Below are positions 1 to 7,465 of a stretch of DNA of 64,000 bases, in pieces. The translations under genes were made by a program, and so were the position numbers. Numbering within the stretch: the first letter of the stretch is position 1; each line of letters opens with the position of its first letter. This DNA is from UBA11524 sp963617205. GTDB taxonomy: Bacteria; Bacillota; Clostridia; Christensenellales; Aristaeellaceae. The stretch covers positions 1-64,000 of the forward strand of contig CAVEOA010000003.1 of assembly GCA_963617205.1 (NCBI GenBank). Reading direction: 5' to 3'. The notes beneath the pieces are model-generated. The model was not told the DNA's origin. It ran no database searches and saw nothing but the letters and a program-made list of their open reading frames with translations.

Positions 1-57
1 CCCGAAGGTTTCCAAAGGGCGACCGGAAAGCCCTTTGGTCGCTCCGCAGAGCGAAAA
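1..57. repeat. 57-bp direct repeat, copy 1
   Basis: Bases 1-57 are repeated exactly at 238-294. The unit contains the inverted repeat CCAAAGGGC / GCCCTTTGG and a second small hairpin CGCTC-CGCA-GAGCG, so each copy can fold. The first copy begins at the window edge and may extend further left. The stretch between the copies (58-237) holds no gene; it has a GC-rich hairpin around 117-140 and an AT-rich segment near 175-200. Confidence 0.85.
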
Positions 58-237
58 ACTGTCGCACCAACCTTGTTTTCATTCCCATGATTGAGCTTGG
101 GCAAACTATATTCAAGGGGGCTTTCCGCTCGCCCCCTTGACCCCTTCGGGCATACTTGGTTTCTTTTCCTTTGTTGAACTTTGGCAAACAATATAATAAG
201 CCACATTCCCCACCACTATGGAAATGAAGATTGCATG

Positions 238-294
238 CCCGAAGGTTTCCAAAGGGCGACCGGAAAGCCCTTTGGTCGCTCCGCAGAGCGAAAA
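238..294. repeat. 57-bp direct repeat, copy 2
   Basis: Second exact copy of the unit at 1-57. It abuts the terminator hairpin of the minus-strand gene that ends at 329, so it lies in the 3' non-coding region of that gene. Confidence 0.85.
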
Positions 295-322
295 CAGCAG
301 CTGCCCGAAATGAGCAGCTGCC
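291..322 (-). terminator. Rho-independent terminator of the HerA-like ATPase gene
   Basis: On the minus strand, just after the stop at 329, the arms GCAGCTGC and GCAGCTGC (self-complementary) flank a loop tcatttcgg and are followed by TGTTTTC. A close relative of this hairpin, with nearly the same loop, terminates the gene at 14614. Confidence 0.7.
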
Positions 323-328
323 GTCTGT

Positions 329-2338
329 TTATCTCTTCTTGGTGCTTCCGCCGAAGATGCCCGAAATTCCGCCGAGGATTCCGCGTGTCACCGATTTCGT
401 GACCTCTCTCGTTGCGGTGCTGATGACCGTATTCTGCACGCGCCCGAGGATGGAGTCGTTCTTCCGGGCACGCGCGGCACGTTCCTCGCGCAGTTCATCG
501 GCACGCTTGCGGCGTTCCTCCGCCTGACGTTCCTTTTCTGCCTTTTCGGCGGCCTTGCGCTGCTTTTCCTGCTCCTTCGCATCGGCAGGCGAAACGGGTG
601 CGGCCGTCTGCACGGGGACATAGTTGCCGGTGGTCGGGTCGAGCTGCATTGGCATCATCTTCTGCACGTATTGACCGCTTGTCGGGTCGTAGACCATGAC
701 GAGCATCTGCTGCACCTGCATCGCTGCCGGCTGCGCTTCAGGCACGACCAGCTGCGGCGCGGTCTGCTGATTCTGCCATGCGGCACGGGCAGGCTCCTCG
801 GCAGTCATCCATGCAGGACGCGGCGAGCTGCCGGCGTTCGGCGCGGCCGATACCGCCGATGCGACCGATGCCGCCGGCGCTGCCGGTGCGACCGGTGCGA
901 CCGGTACGTTCTCGCGCTGGACATAATGCCCGGTCTTCGGGTCGAAAACGAGGAATGCCTCAGGGCGGCTGACGGTCGGTTCGGCAGTGGTCACCTGCGG
1001 CACCGACGTCGTCGGCACCGACATTGTCGGCGCTTGCGGCATATCGAGCTGTTCCTTGTTGAACGCGCCTGCAAGCATTTCATAGGCGGAGACGCGGTCA
1101 ACGGGCGTGTCATAGACGCCGTAGAACATGCTGCTCTCGATGCATGCCTGCCGATCCTCATCGGTGATGGCGCTCATGGCGCTCTGCGGCGGCAGCACGG
1201 TCGCACGCTCCACAACGCCGGGCGCGCCGCTTGCATCCAGGCAGGAAATCAGCGCTTCGCCGGTCTTGAGCGTCGTGATGGCTTCCGCCGTGTCAAACGA
1301 CGGATTCGTGCGGAACGTCATCGCGGCGGTGCGGACCGCCTTCTGGTCAAGCGGCGTATACGCGCGCAGCGCATGCTGAATGCGATTGCCGAGCTGCCCC
1401 AGAATCGTCATGGGGATGTCGCTCGGGCTCTGGGTGATAAAGTACACGCCGACGCCCTTGGAGCGAATCAGCCGGACGACCTGCTCCAGCATCTCCAGCA
1501 ACGCCTTCGGGCAGTCGTCAAAGAGCAGATGCGCCTCATCGAAGAAGAACACAAGGCGCGGCTTCTCCAGATCGCCGCATTCAGGCAGCAGCTCGTAAAG
1601 CTCGGAGAGCATCCACAGCAGGAAGGTCGAATACAGCCGCGGCTTGCGCGAGAGCACGTCTGCCGCCAGCACGTTGATGACGCCGCGCCCGTTCTCGTCG
1701 ATTTGCAGCCAGTCGGAGATGTTCAGCGCCGGCTCGCCGAAGAACGAATTGCCGCCCTCATCCTCCAGCAGCGCCACCGCACGCTGAATCGCACCGATGG
1801 ATGCGGCGGACACGTTGCCGTAGTCCAGCGTATATTCTCTGGCATGCTCGCCGACATACGCCAGCATGGCCTTCAAATCCTTCAGGTCGAGCAGGAGCAT
1901 GTTCTCGTCATCCGCGACGCGGAACAGGATGCTCAACACGCCGGTCTGCGTTTCGTTCAGCCCCATCAGGCGCGACAGCAGCGTCGGACCCATTTCGCTG
2001 ACGGTCGTGCGCACCGGATGACCCGCCTTGCCGAACACATCCCAGAAGACGGTCGGGAATGCGCGGTATTCAAACGACGGCACACCGCAGTTCGTCAGCC
2101 GCGAGGCGATGGCGTCGCTGTGCGTGCCGGGCAGCGTCATGCCTGCCAGATCGCCCTTGATGTCCGCCAGAAAGACAGGCACGCCCATCTCGGAGAAGCC
2201 CTCCGCAAGCACCTTGAGCGACACGGTTTTGCCCGTGCCGGTCGCGCCTGCAATCAGCCCGTGGCGGTTTGCCATTTCCGGCAGCAGGAAGACCGGCTTT
2301 TCCCCTGTCCCAACCCAGATTTTCCCCTCGTACAGCAT
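329..2338 (-). CDS. HerA-like/DUF853 P-loop ATPase with repeat-bearing C-terminal tail
   Basis: A 669-residue protein of the DUF853 (YjgR) branch of HerA-type ATPases; the role of this family is not settled. The Walker A motif GATGTGKT is at residues 31-38 and a Walker B strand ending FFFDEAH lies near residue 268. The family core is about 500 residues. The rest here is a tail of about 170 residues: an Ala/Pro-rich linker holding three short related repeats of the form (F/Y/L)DP-TG-YV, then a highly charged Lys/Arg/Glu coiled coil and a glycine-rich end. The start ATG follows AGGGAGG. It lies 12 bases after the glycosyltransferase stop, so the two are probably one transcript. No membrane segment is seen, so it is probably cytoplasmic. 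Confidence 0.85.
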   Translation of the reverse strand: MLYEGKIWVGTGEKPVFLLPEMANRHGLIAGATGTGKTVSLKVLAEGFSEMGVPVFLADIKGDLAGMTLPGTHSDAIASRLTNCGVPSFEYRAFPTVFWDVFGKAGHPVRTTVSEMGPTLLSRLMGLNETQTGVLSILFRVADDENMLLLDLKDLKAMLAYVGEHAREYTLDYGNVSAASIGAIQRAVALLEDEGGNSFFGEPALNISDWLQIDENGRGVINVLAADVLSRKPRLYSTFLLWMLSELYELLPECGDLEKPRLVFFFDEAHLLFDDCPKALLEMLEQVVRLIRSKGVGVYFITQSPSDIPMTILGQLGNRIQHALRAYTPLDQKAVRTAAMTFRTNPSFDTAEAITTLKTGEALISCLDASGAPGVVERATVLPPQSAMSAITDEDRQACIESSMFYGVYDTPVDRVSAYEMLAGAFNKEQLDMPQAPTMSVPTTSVPQVTTAEPTVSRPEAFLVFDPKTGHYVQRENVPVAPVAPAAPAASVASAVSAAPNAGSSPRPAWMTAEEPARAAWQNQQTAPQLVVPEAQPAAMQVQQMLVMVYDPTSGQYVQKMMPMQLDPTTGNYVPVQTAAPVSPADAKEQEKQRKAAEKAEKERQAEERRKRADELREERAARARKNDSILGRVQNTVISTATREVTKSVTRGILGGISGIFGGSTKKR

Positions 2339-2350
2339 GTGATTCCTCCC

Positions 2351-3328
2351 TTATCCCTTTTGATCCTCATCTGCCATTTCGGCAGTTCGTTCCGAAATAA
2401 TGTAGCGCGGGCGCTGCTTGACCTCCAGATATATCTTGCCGATGTATTCGCCGATGATGCCGAGGAACAGGCACTGCACGCCGCCGACGAAGCAGATCAG
2501 ACATGCCAGCGACGCCCAGCCTGCCACTGCGTGACCCGCCAGCGCCGCGATGACAGCCCACAGGATGCCGATGAACGACAGGAACGTCACCAGCAGCCCG
2601 AAGAAGAACACCATGCGAATCGGCTTGACGGACAGGCTCGTGATGCCGTCAAACGCCAGACCGAGCATCTTCTTGAGCGGATAATGGCTTTCACCGGCAA
2701 GGCGCTCATGGCGCTCATAGTAGACGCTGGTGGACTTGAAGCCGACAAGGGGCACCATGCCGCGCAGATACAGGTTGACCTCGCGGAACTGCGAGAGCGC
2801 CTGCAATGCCCGACTGGAAATCAGCCGATAATCGGCATGATTGAACACGACCTCCGCGCCCATGGCGTTAAGCAGCTTATAGAAGCCCTCCGCGGTAAAA
2901 CGCTTGAAGAAGCTGTCCGTATCTCGCTTGGAGCGCACGCCGTAGACGATTTCACAGCCCTCCAGATACGCATCCACCATGGCGTCCATGGCATTGATGT
3001 CGTCCTGACCGTCGCAGTCAATGGAAATGGTGATGTCGCAGCGGTCCTTCGCCTCCATCAGCCCTGCCCAGACCGCTTTCTGATGACCGCGATTGCGGCT
3101 CTGCGCGATGCCCTGAAAGCACGGGTCGGATGCGGATAATTCGGTGATAATCTGCCATGTCCTGTCCCTGCTGCCGTCATTGATGAACAGCACGCGGCTC
3201 TTGTCGCTGATTTTGCCATCCGCATGGAGCTGGCGGAGCTTATCGCGGAACATGGTGCTCGTCATGGGCAGGACGCTTTCTTCATTATAGCACGGTACAA
3301 CAATATAAAGCACCGGCAGCTTTGTCAT
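2351..3328 (-). CDS. GtrB/DPM1-type membrane glycosyltransferase (family 2)
   Basis: A 325-residue GT2 enzyme that probably transfers a sugar from a nucleotide donor to a polyprenyl phosphate at the inner membrane face. The GT-A fold motifs are visible: VVPCYNEE near residue 9, INDGSRD, and SIDCDGQDD, which supplies the metal-binding acids. Two hydrophobic segments follow in the last 90 residues, then the family-typical basic tail with RPRY. The start at 3328 is chosen because it follows GGAGGAATTGTTT and opens directly on the GT domain; an upstream extension would run through the promoter at 3366-3394. Substrate cannot be told from sequence. Co-transcribed with the HerA-like ATPase. Confidence 0.9.
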   Translation of the reverse strand: MTKLPVLYIVVPCYNEESVLPMTSTMFRDKLRQLHADGKISDKSRVLFINDGSRDRTWQIITELSASDPCFQGIAQSRNRGHQKAVWAGLMEAKDRCDITISIDCDGQDDINAMDAMVDAYLEGCEIVYGVRSKRDTDSFFKRFTAEGFYKLLNAMGAEVVFNHADYRLISSRALQALSQFREVNLYLRGMVPLVGFKSTSVYYERHERLAGESHYPLKKMLGLAFDGITSLSVKPIRMVFFFGLLVTFLSFIGILWAVIAALAGHAVAGWASLACLICFVGGVQCLFLGIIGEYIGKIYLEVKQRPRYIISERTAEMADEDQKG

Positions 3329-3365
3329 AAACAATTCCTCCTGCGTTTGAATGCGCCTTTCGGTT

Positions 3366-3394
3366 ATTATACCACAGATACAAACGATTGAGAA
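3366..3394 (-). promoter_or_regulatory. Sigma-70-type promoter for the glycosyltransferase operon
   Basis: On the minus strand TTCTCA, a 17-base spacer and a perfect TATAAT preceded by TGG (extended -10). The +1 would fall about 30 bases upstream of the start at 3328. Confidence 0.65.
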
Positions 3395-3426
3395 GGTGCA
3401 TTTTATCCGCCTGCTTTGCGGAGGAC

Positions 3427-3455
3427 TTGACATTTTATTCTTGTTGGAGGATAAT
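3427..3455 (+). promoter_or_regulatory. Sigma-70-type promoter for the acetyltransferase gene
   Basis: TTGACA at 3427-3432, a 17-base spacer, then GATAAT at 3450-3455. The consensus -35 and 5/6 match at -10 make this one of the better promoters in the window; it fires away from the minus-strand promoter at 3366-3394. Confidence 0.75.
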
Positions 3456-3496
3456 GTAAGCAGAGGTCGCGATTTTTCATGAGGAGGTGTATGGAT

Positions 3497-3997
3497 ATGG
3501 TGACATTCCGCGAGGCTACCGCCGATCAGGCCGGGCTGATCAGCCACATCTACGCCACCAGCTGGCGCAAAACGTACCGTGGGCACATCTCGCAGCATTA
3601 TCTTGACCGTCTGCCGGATGAATACTGGGTGCCGTCCATCCGCTCATGGCTCTCCTGCGGGCAGTTCTACGGGCTGATGGCCTATGACGGCGATAAGCCG
3701 GTCGGCTGCTGCATTTACGGGCGCGGCCGCGATGAACAATACGCCGACTGCTGCGAAATCCTTTCCCTCTACCTCCTGCCGGATACGATGCGCAAGGGCA
3801 TCGGCGGACAGCTGCTGGAGGAGGTTATCCGCCTGATGCAGCTCGACGGCTACGAAAAATTCTACGTCTGGGCGATTGACGGCAACGAAATCGCCGACGG
3901 CTTCTACCGCAAGCACGGCTTCCAGCGCATGGACGAGCATGTGGATTACAAAATCGGCGGCGAGCCCGTCAGGGATGTGCTGTACTTCAGGGGATGA
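3497..3997 (+). CDS. GNAT-family N-acetyltransferase
   Basis: A 166-residue single-domain GNAT acetyltransferase. The acetyl-CoA pyrophosphate loop is seen as R-K-G-I-G-G in the strand-helix segment after SLYLLPDTM, and the late motif FYRKHGF is typical of the fold. The acceptor is unknown. Three in-frame ATGs exist (3479, 3491, 3497). I chose 3497 because AGGAGG at 3482-3487 is nine bases upstream, whereas the first ATG would place the ribosome site inside the gene. It is monocistronic, with its own promoter and a MITE-like hairpin element after the stop that may act as terminator. Confidence 0.88.
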   Translation: MVTFREATADQAGLISHIYATSWRKTYRGHISQHYLDRLPDEYWVPSIRSWLSCGQFYGLMAYDGDKPVGCCIYGRGRDEQYADCCEILSLYLLPDTMRKGIGGQLLEEVIRLMQLDGYEKFYVWAIDGNEIADGFYRKHGFQRMDEHVDYKIGGEPVRDVLYFRG

Positions 3998-4027
3998 AGC
4001 GGAAAACCAGCCATCAAGTAAAACAAA

Positions 4028-4155
4028 GAGGCTGTCTCAAAGCATTTTTCGATTAGAAAGCGGCACGGATATCGACCAGTCCGGTTGAATATCCGTGCCG
4101 TTTTTGATGGGCTGCATCGTTCAATCAGGAAATCCCTGCTGATTCGAGACAGCCT
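4028..4155. mobile_element. MITE-like element with terminal inverted repeats
   Basis: About 128 bases bounded by AGGCTGTCTC (4029-4038) and GAGACAGCCT (4146-4155), with a nested inverted repeat CGGCACGGATAT / ATATCCGTGCCG inside. It has no coding capacity. A related copy lies in opposite orientation at about 33425-33545, where the central palindrome is almost identical. Short, non-coding, with terminal repeats and in at least two intergenic places: this is the architecture of a miniature inverted-repeat transposable element. The right arm is followed by TTTTTT and could terminate transcription of the upstream gene. Confidence 0.7.
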
Positions 4156-4174
4156 TTTTTCGATTCTCCACAGA

Positions 4175-5386
4175 TTATGCTTCGGCAGCTTCTTCAATGC
4201 ATTCCTCTGCCGCCTGATGCCCGGGAAGTACCAGATCCTGTTCATCCGGCGGATTCTTCTTCGCCGGTGCGCGCAGGTACATCGCCGAGGCAATCAGCGC
4301 CGTCAATGGCGCGGCAGCCGCCAGCCCGAACGAGCCGACCAGCGTGTTCAGCAGCTGCGACGCGACGTACTTGAGGTTGATGATGTCCGTCACCGGCGTG
4401 CCCTGCCCGACGAAGTACATCAGCATCGACAGATAGTTGCCCGAATACGCCAGCATCAGCGTCGTCGTCATCGTGCCGAGCACGCTTCTGCCGACCAGCA
4501 GTCCCGACTTCATCAGCGCCGGATAGCTGATGTCCGGCTTATGGTGGTGGATTTCCTCCAGCGAGACGCTGATGTCCATCGACAAATCCATCAGTGCGCC
4601 GGAATTTGCGAGGAACATCATGCCGATGTACAGGCTGCGCGTGTCAATCTGCATGGCGGACTGGCTCAGCAGCGGCACGACATACGGCAGGTCGCCGCCG
4701 TCGAGCTTGAGCAGGTACGTCAGTCCCCACGCGCTCAGGCAGGTGACCAGCGTGCCGGCAATCGAGCCGAGCACCGCCGTCAGGCAGCGCCGCGTGAAGC
4801 CTGCGACAAGCACATCAATCAGCACGGTCAGCACAAGCACGGTCACGAAGGAGGCGAGCATCGGGTCGATGCCGTCAAGCAGCAGCGGAATCAGCAGCTT
4901 CCACACGATGACGGCGCTTGCAACGAGCGAAACCATCGCGCCGCAGCCGATGACGCCGCCAAAGGCAATCAGCACGAGCGCCAGCACTGCGACCACGCCG
5001 GCTTCGATGCCGATGCGGTAATGGTCAATCAGCGTGATGACAAGCTTTGCGGAATCGCCCTGTATCATCGCCCATGCGACGTCGCCTGCCTCGTAGAGCT
5101 TGTCCTTATCCAGCGCGGAGTTCAGGTAATTATACGATGAGGCGGTCTGCCCGGCGTATTCGCCCGTGAGGATGGTGACCTGACAGGGCTGCACGCCGTT
5201 ATAGACGATGCCGACCGCATCGAGCATGCTGTTGTCCACGGCATCGATGCGCACCTGCTCACGCGGAAAGGTGCTTGTCACATTGAGGTGCTTATCGGGC
5301 AGCAGGCACAGCAGTCCGCAGACGACAAGCGTCACGAGGCACAGCGCCCAGTTCTGCTTTGCTTTCCACGCTTTCTTTGACTTCAT
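4175..5386 (-). CDS. YibE/F-family integral membrane protein
   Basis: A 403-residue membrane protein of the YibE/F family (unknown transport-like role). An N-terminal membrane anchor is followed by an outward-facing stretch of about 100 residues, then seven or so hydrophobic helices rich in Ala/Leu/Val, with the conserved family features SGALMDLSMDIS and a late GSFGLAAAAPLTAL helix. The start at 5386 follows GGGAGG with an eight-base gap; a longer in-frame reading exists but has no ribosome site and overlaps the phosphatase gene. It sits 109 bases downstream of the alkaline phosphatase and is probably in its operon. The gap contains a CAGGGCAG / CTGCCCTG hairpin without a T-run. Confidence 0.85.
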   Translation of the reverse strand: MKSKKAWKAKQNWALCLVTLVVCGLLCLLPDKHLNVTSTFPREQVRIDAVDNSMLDAVGIVYNGVQPCQVTILTGEYAGQTASSYNYLNSALDKDKLYEAGDVAWAMIQGDSAKLVITLIDHYRIGIEAGVVAVLALVLIAFGGVIGCGAMVSLVASAVIVWKLLIPLLLDGIDPMLASFVTVLVLTVLIDVLVAGFTRRCLTAVLGSIAGTLVTCLSAWGLTYLLKLDGGDLPYVVPLLSQSAMQIDTRSLYIGMMFLANSGALMDLSMDISVSLEEIHHHKPDISYPALMKSGLLVGRSVLGTMTTTLMLAYSGNYLSMLMYFVGQGTPVTDIINLKYVASQLLNTLVGSFGLAAAAPLTALIASAMYLRAPAKKNPPDEQDLVLPGHQAAEECIEEAAEA

Positions 5387-5495
5387 GATGATGACCTCCC
5401 GGCAGATTCCTGAACAGGGCAGAAGCCGCCTTTGCAGCCCTGCCCTGTGACTTGATGTTTCCTTTTGAAATGAAGGTTCGGAAAGCGCCCTTCCC

Positions 5496-6971
5496 TTATT
5501 CGGCATCAGCCGTCAGTCCCATGACCTCCATGGTGCGGGTGAAGATGCCGGTGTTGTCGTAGAGACCGGAGAAGTTCTCAGCGCCGACGCCCCATGCGTA
5601 GACCGGAATCTGCAGACCGGTGTGGGCGTAGGAGGTATAGGACAGACCAGCCTTGTTGTTCATGATGTGGCTGACAGCCATGGAGAAGGCGTTGTAGCCG
5701 CCGTAGAGCAGCGCAGACTGTTCATCGGACAGCGTTTCGGTGCCCATGACCACGTTCCATGCGGTGCGGAGGCTTTCCAGCTCGGTCTCGGTCAGCGTCA
5801 GGTCCTGATCAGCCGTGGTGGTCAGGCCGTAGTACTCCTCAACCTTCGCCAGCGCATCCTCGAAGGTTGCGTTGTTCTCCTTCAGCTCGGCGATGACATC
5901 ATCGAAGGCGGTGAAGGAAATCTTCTGGTTTGCAAGGTACTGGAAGTGGGTATCGTAAGCCGTGGTCGCGAAGCCGATGGTCATGCCGCCGGTCTCGTGG
6001 TCAGCCGTAACGATGATCAGGCACTCGTTCGGATGCTCGGCAGCGAAGTCCAGCGCGACCTGCACGGCGTCAGAGAGCGCAAGGGTGTCATGAATGGAGG
6101 TTGCAGCGTCGTTCGCGTGGCAGGTCCAGTCGATCTTGCCGCCCTCGCACATCATGAAGAAGCCGTTTTCGTTATCCAGGACATTGATGCCGCTGCGGAC
6201 GAAGTCAGCCAGAGAGAGCACATCCTCGCCGTTGGCAACCATCTGCTCACGGTCGATTTCGTAGTAGATGGACTTGGAATCCTGCAGGTCAGGGCTGATG
6301 GCAAGCACGCGGCCGTCCTTGGCGGACAGGTTGCGGATTTCCTCGTTCGTGGTCGGAATCGTCCAGCCGTTTTGCGCAGCGATTTCCACCAGCGACTGCT
6401 GCGTGCCGTCGCCGGTTTCCTTCTTGAAGCCGCCGCCTGCGAGGTAGTCAACGGTCGTGCCGGACACAGCCTGCAGGCCGATTTCGTAGTAGCTGTTGCG
6501 GGACTGCTGCTTGGCGTAGTAAGCCGCCGGCGTTGCATGGTCAACAGACACGGAGGTGATGACGCCGATCTTCTTGCCCGCTTCCTTGGCGTATTCGGTG
6601 ACCAGCTTGTAGGGGTTGGTCAGCGTCACGTCGTAGTTGATGACGCCGGAAAGCGTCTTCTTGCCGGAGGCCATCGAGGTTGCGGTCGATGCGGAGTCCG
6701 GGCAGAAGGAAGAGCTGTCGTAGGTCGTCACCAGTCCGAGGTACGGGAAGGTGGTGAAGGACAAATCAGCAGGAACCGGGTAATCGCTGTCGGGGTTTTC
6801 AATGCTGCCGAGGTAGTACTGCGTGGCAGTCACCTGCGGGTTGCCCATGCCGTCGCCGATGAACATGAACACGTACTTGGGCGTCGTGGCGGCTTCGGAT
6901 TCCTCCGCCATGGCAGGTGCGCAGCCGAGGCAGAGCACGACGGCGCACAGCAGCGCGAGAAGCTTCTTCAT
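5496..6971 (-). CDS. phoA: Secreted alkaline phosphatase
   Basis: A 491-residue phosphomonoesterase of the alkaline phosphatase family (PF00245), exported by an N-terminal signal peptide ending near APAMA. Metal and active-site elements are present: FIGDGMG near residue 38, the phospho-serine loop DSASTAT with the nucleophilic Ser, and the late TADHETGG zinc/magnesium ligand motif. An acidic insertion lies before the C-terminal crown-like part. The start follows AGGAGG. It probably frees phosphate from organic esters outside the membrane. I saw no convincing Pho box upstream. The YibE/F gene follows. Assignment to the family is secure; exact substrate range is not. Confidence 0.92.
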   Translation of the reverse strand: MKKLLALLCAVVLCLGCAPAMAEESEAATTPKYVFMFIGDGMGNPQVTATQYYLGSIENPDSDYPVPADLSFTTFPYLGLVTTYDSSSFCPDSASTATSMASGKKTLSGVINYDVTLTNPYKLVTEYAKEAGKKIGVITSVSVDHATPAAYYAKQQSRNSYYEIGLQAVSGTTVDYLAGGGFKKETGDGTQQSLVEIAAQNGWTIPTTNEEIRNLSAKDGRVLAISPDLQDSKSIYYEIDREQMVANGEDVLSLADFVRSGINVLDNENGFFMMCEGGKIDWTCHANDAATSIHDTLALSDAVQVALDFAAEHPNECLIIVTADHETGGMTIGFATTAYDTHFQYLANQKISFTAFDDVIAELKENNATFEDALAKVEEYYGLTTTADQDLTLTETELESLRTAWNVVMGTETLSDEQSALLYGGYNAFSMAVSHIMNNKAGLSYTSYAHTGLQIPVYAWGVGAENFSGLYDNTGIFTRTMEVMGLTADAE

Positions 6972-7318
6972 GGTAGGTTTTCCTCCTTATTGGCCGGATG
7001 ATTTCCTGTATCCGGCTTTCCTGTTCTTGTTCCCTTGAACGCTTTTTATCTTACCCTGCGCTTGTAAAATGCAAAACAGCGCCGCTGTTAAGTTTATTCA
7101 AAATTCAGCGCGGATTTGTAAAGAAGCAGGCGGTGTCCGATGCTTCGCCTCCTCGGATAGGCAGCTTTCAATGTTATGGTTGGTTTCCACGGCTGGAGCA
7201 GGGAGCGTCAGAACGGACGAAGTCCTCCGGCGACCCTTTTTTACGTGCTTTCATTGCGCCATCTGCCTGTAAATTGCGCATCCAGCGCCGTGCAGGCTGT
7301 AAAACATGATGCCGATGA
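6972..7318. other. Non-coding gap between divergent phoA and the wall-binding protein gene
   Basis: No supported gene. It contains a short GGAC-GAA-GTCC mini-hairpin near 7217 resembling those in the dispersed repeats at 31.0 and 63.8 kb, followed by a T-run at about 7230-7235, so a degraded terminator-like repeat may lie here. The phoA promoter was not identified with confidence. Confidence 0.5.
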
Positions 7319-7347
7319 TTGACTTTTTCCCTTGAAATCGTTAAAAT
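7319..7347 (+). promoter_or_regulatory. Promoter for the 906-residue wall-binding protein
   Basis: TTGACT, a 17-base spacer, then TAAAAT (7342-7347). The leader would be about 110 bases before the ATG at 7466, which is preceded by AGGAGG. Confidence 0.65.
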
Positions 7348-7465
7348 GGAAGATGAATTTTTGTCCCCTTGCGGCGATGCCGCATACATGATGATTCCGT
7401 GTATCTTTTCTCCTTCAGAATGGATGCACTTTTACCACAACCACTGATTTCAGGAGGAACGGCTC

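Noticed and set aside
671..3139. Very long open frame on the plus strand opposite the ATPase and glycosyltransferase genes
   Set aside because: It is very rich in Arg and His, has no recognisable domain and no ribosome site; it arises from the GC-rich codons of the real minus-strand genes. The same holds for similar frames opposite other genes.
3479..3496. Earlier starts for the acetyltransferase (3479, 3491)
   Set aside because: The ribosome site AGGAGG lies at 3482-3487, after the first ATG and too close to the second; 3497 has the right spacing.
5387..5495. Terminator between phoA and the YibE/F gene
   Set aside because: A CAGGGCAG / CTGCCCTG hairpin exists but no T-run follows on the minus strand; the genes are more likely co-transcribed.
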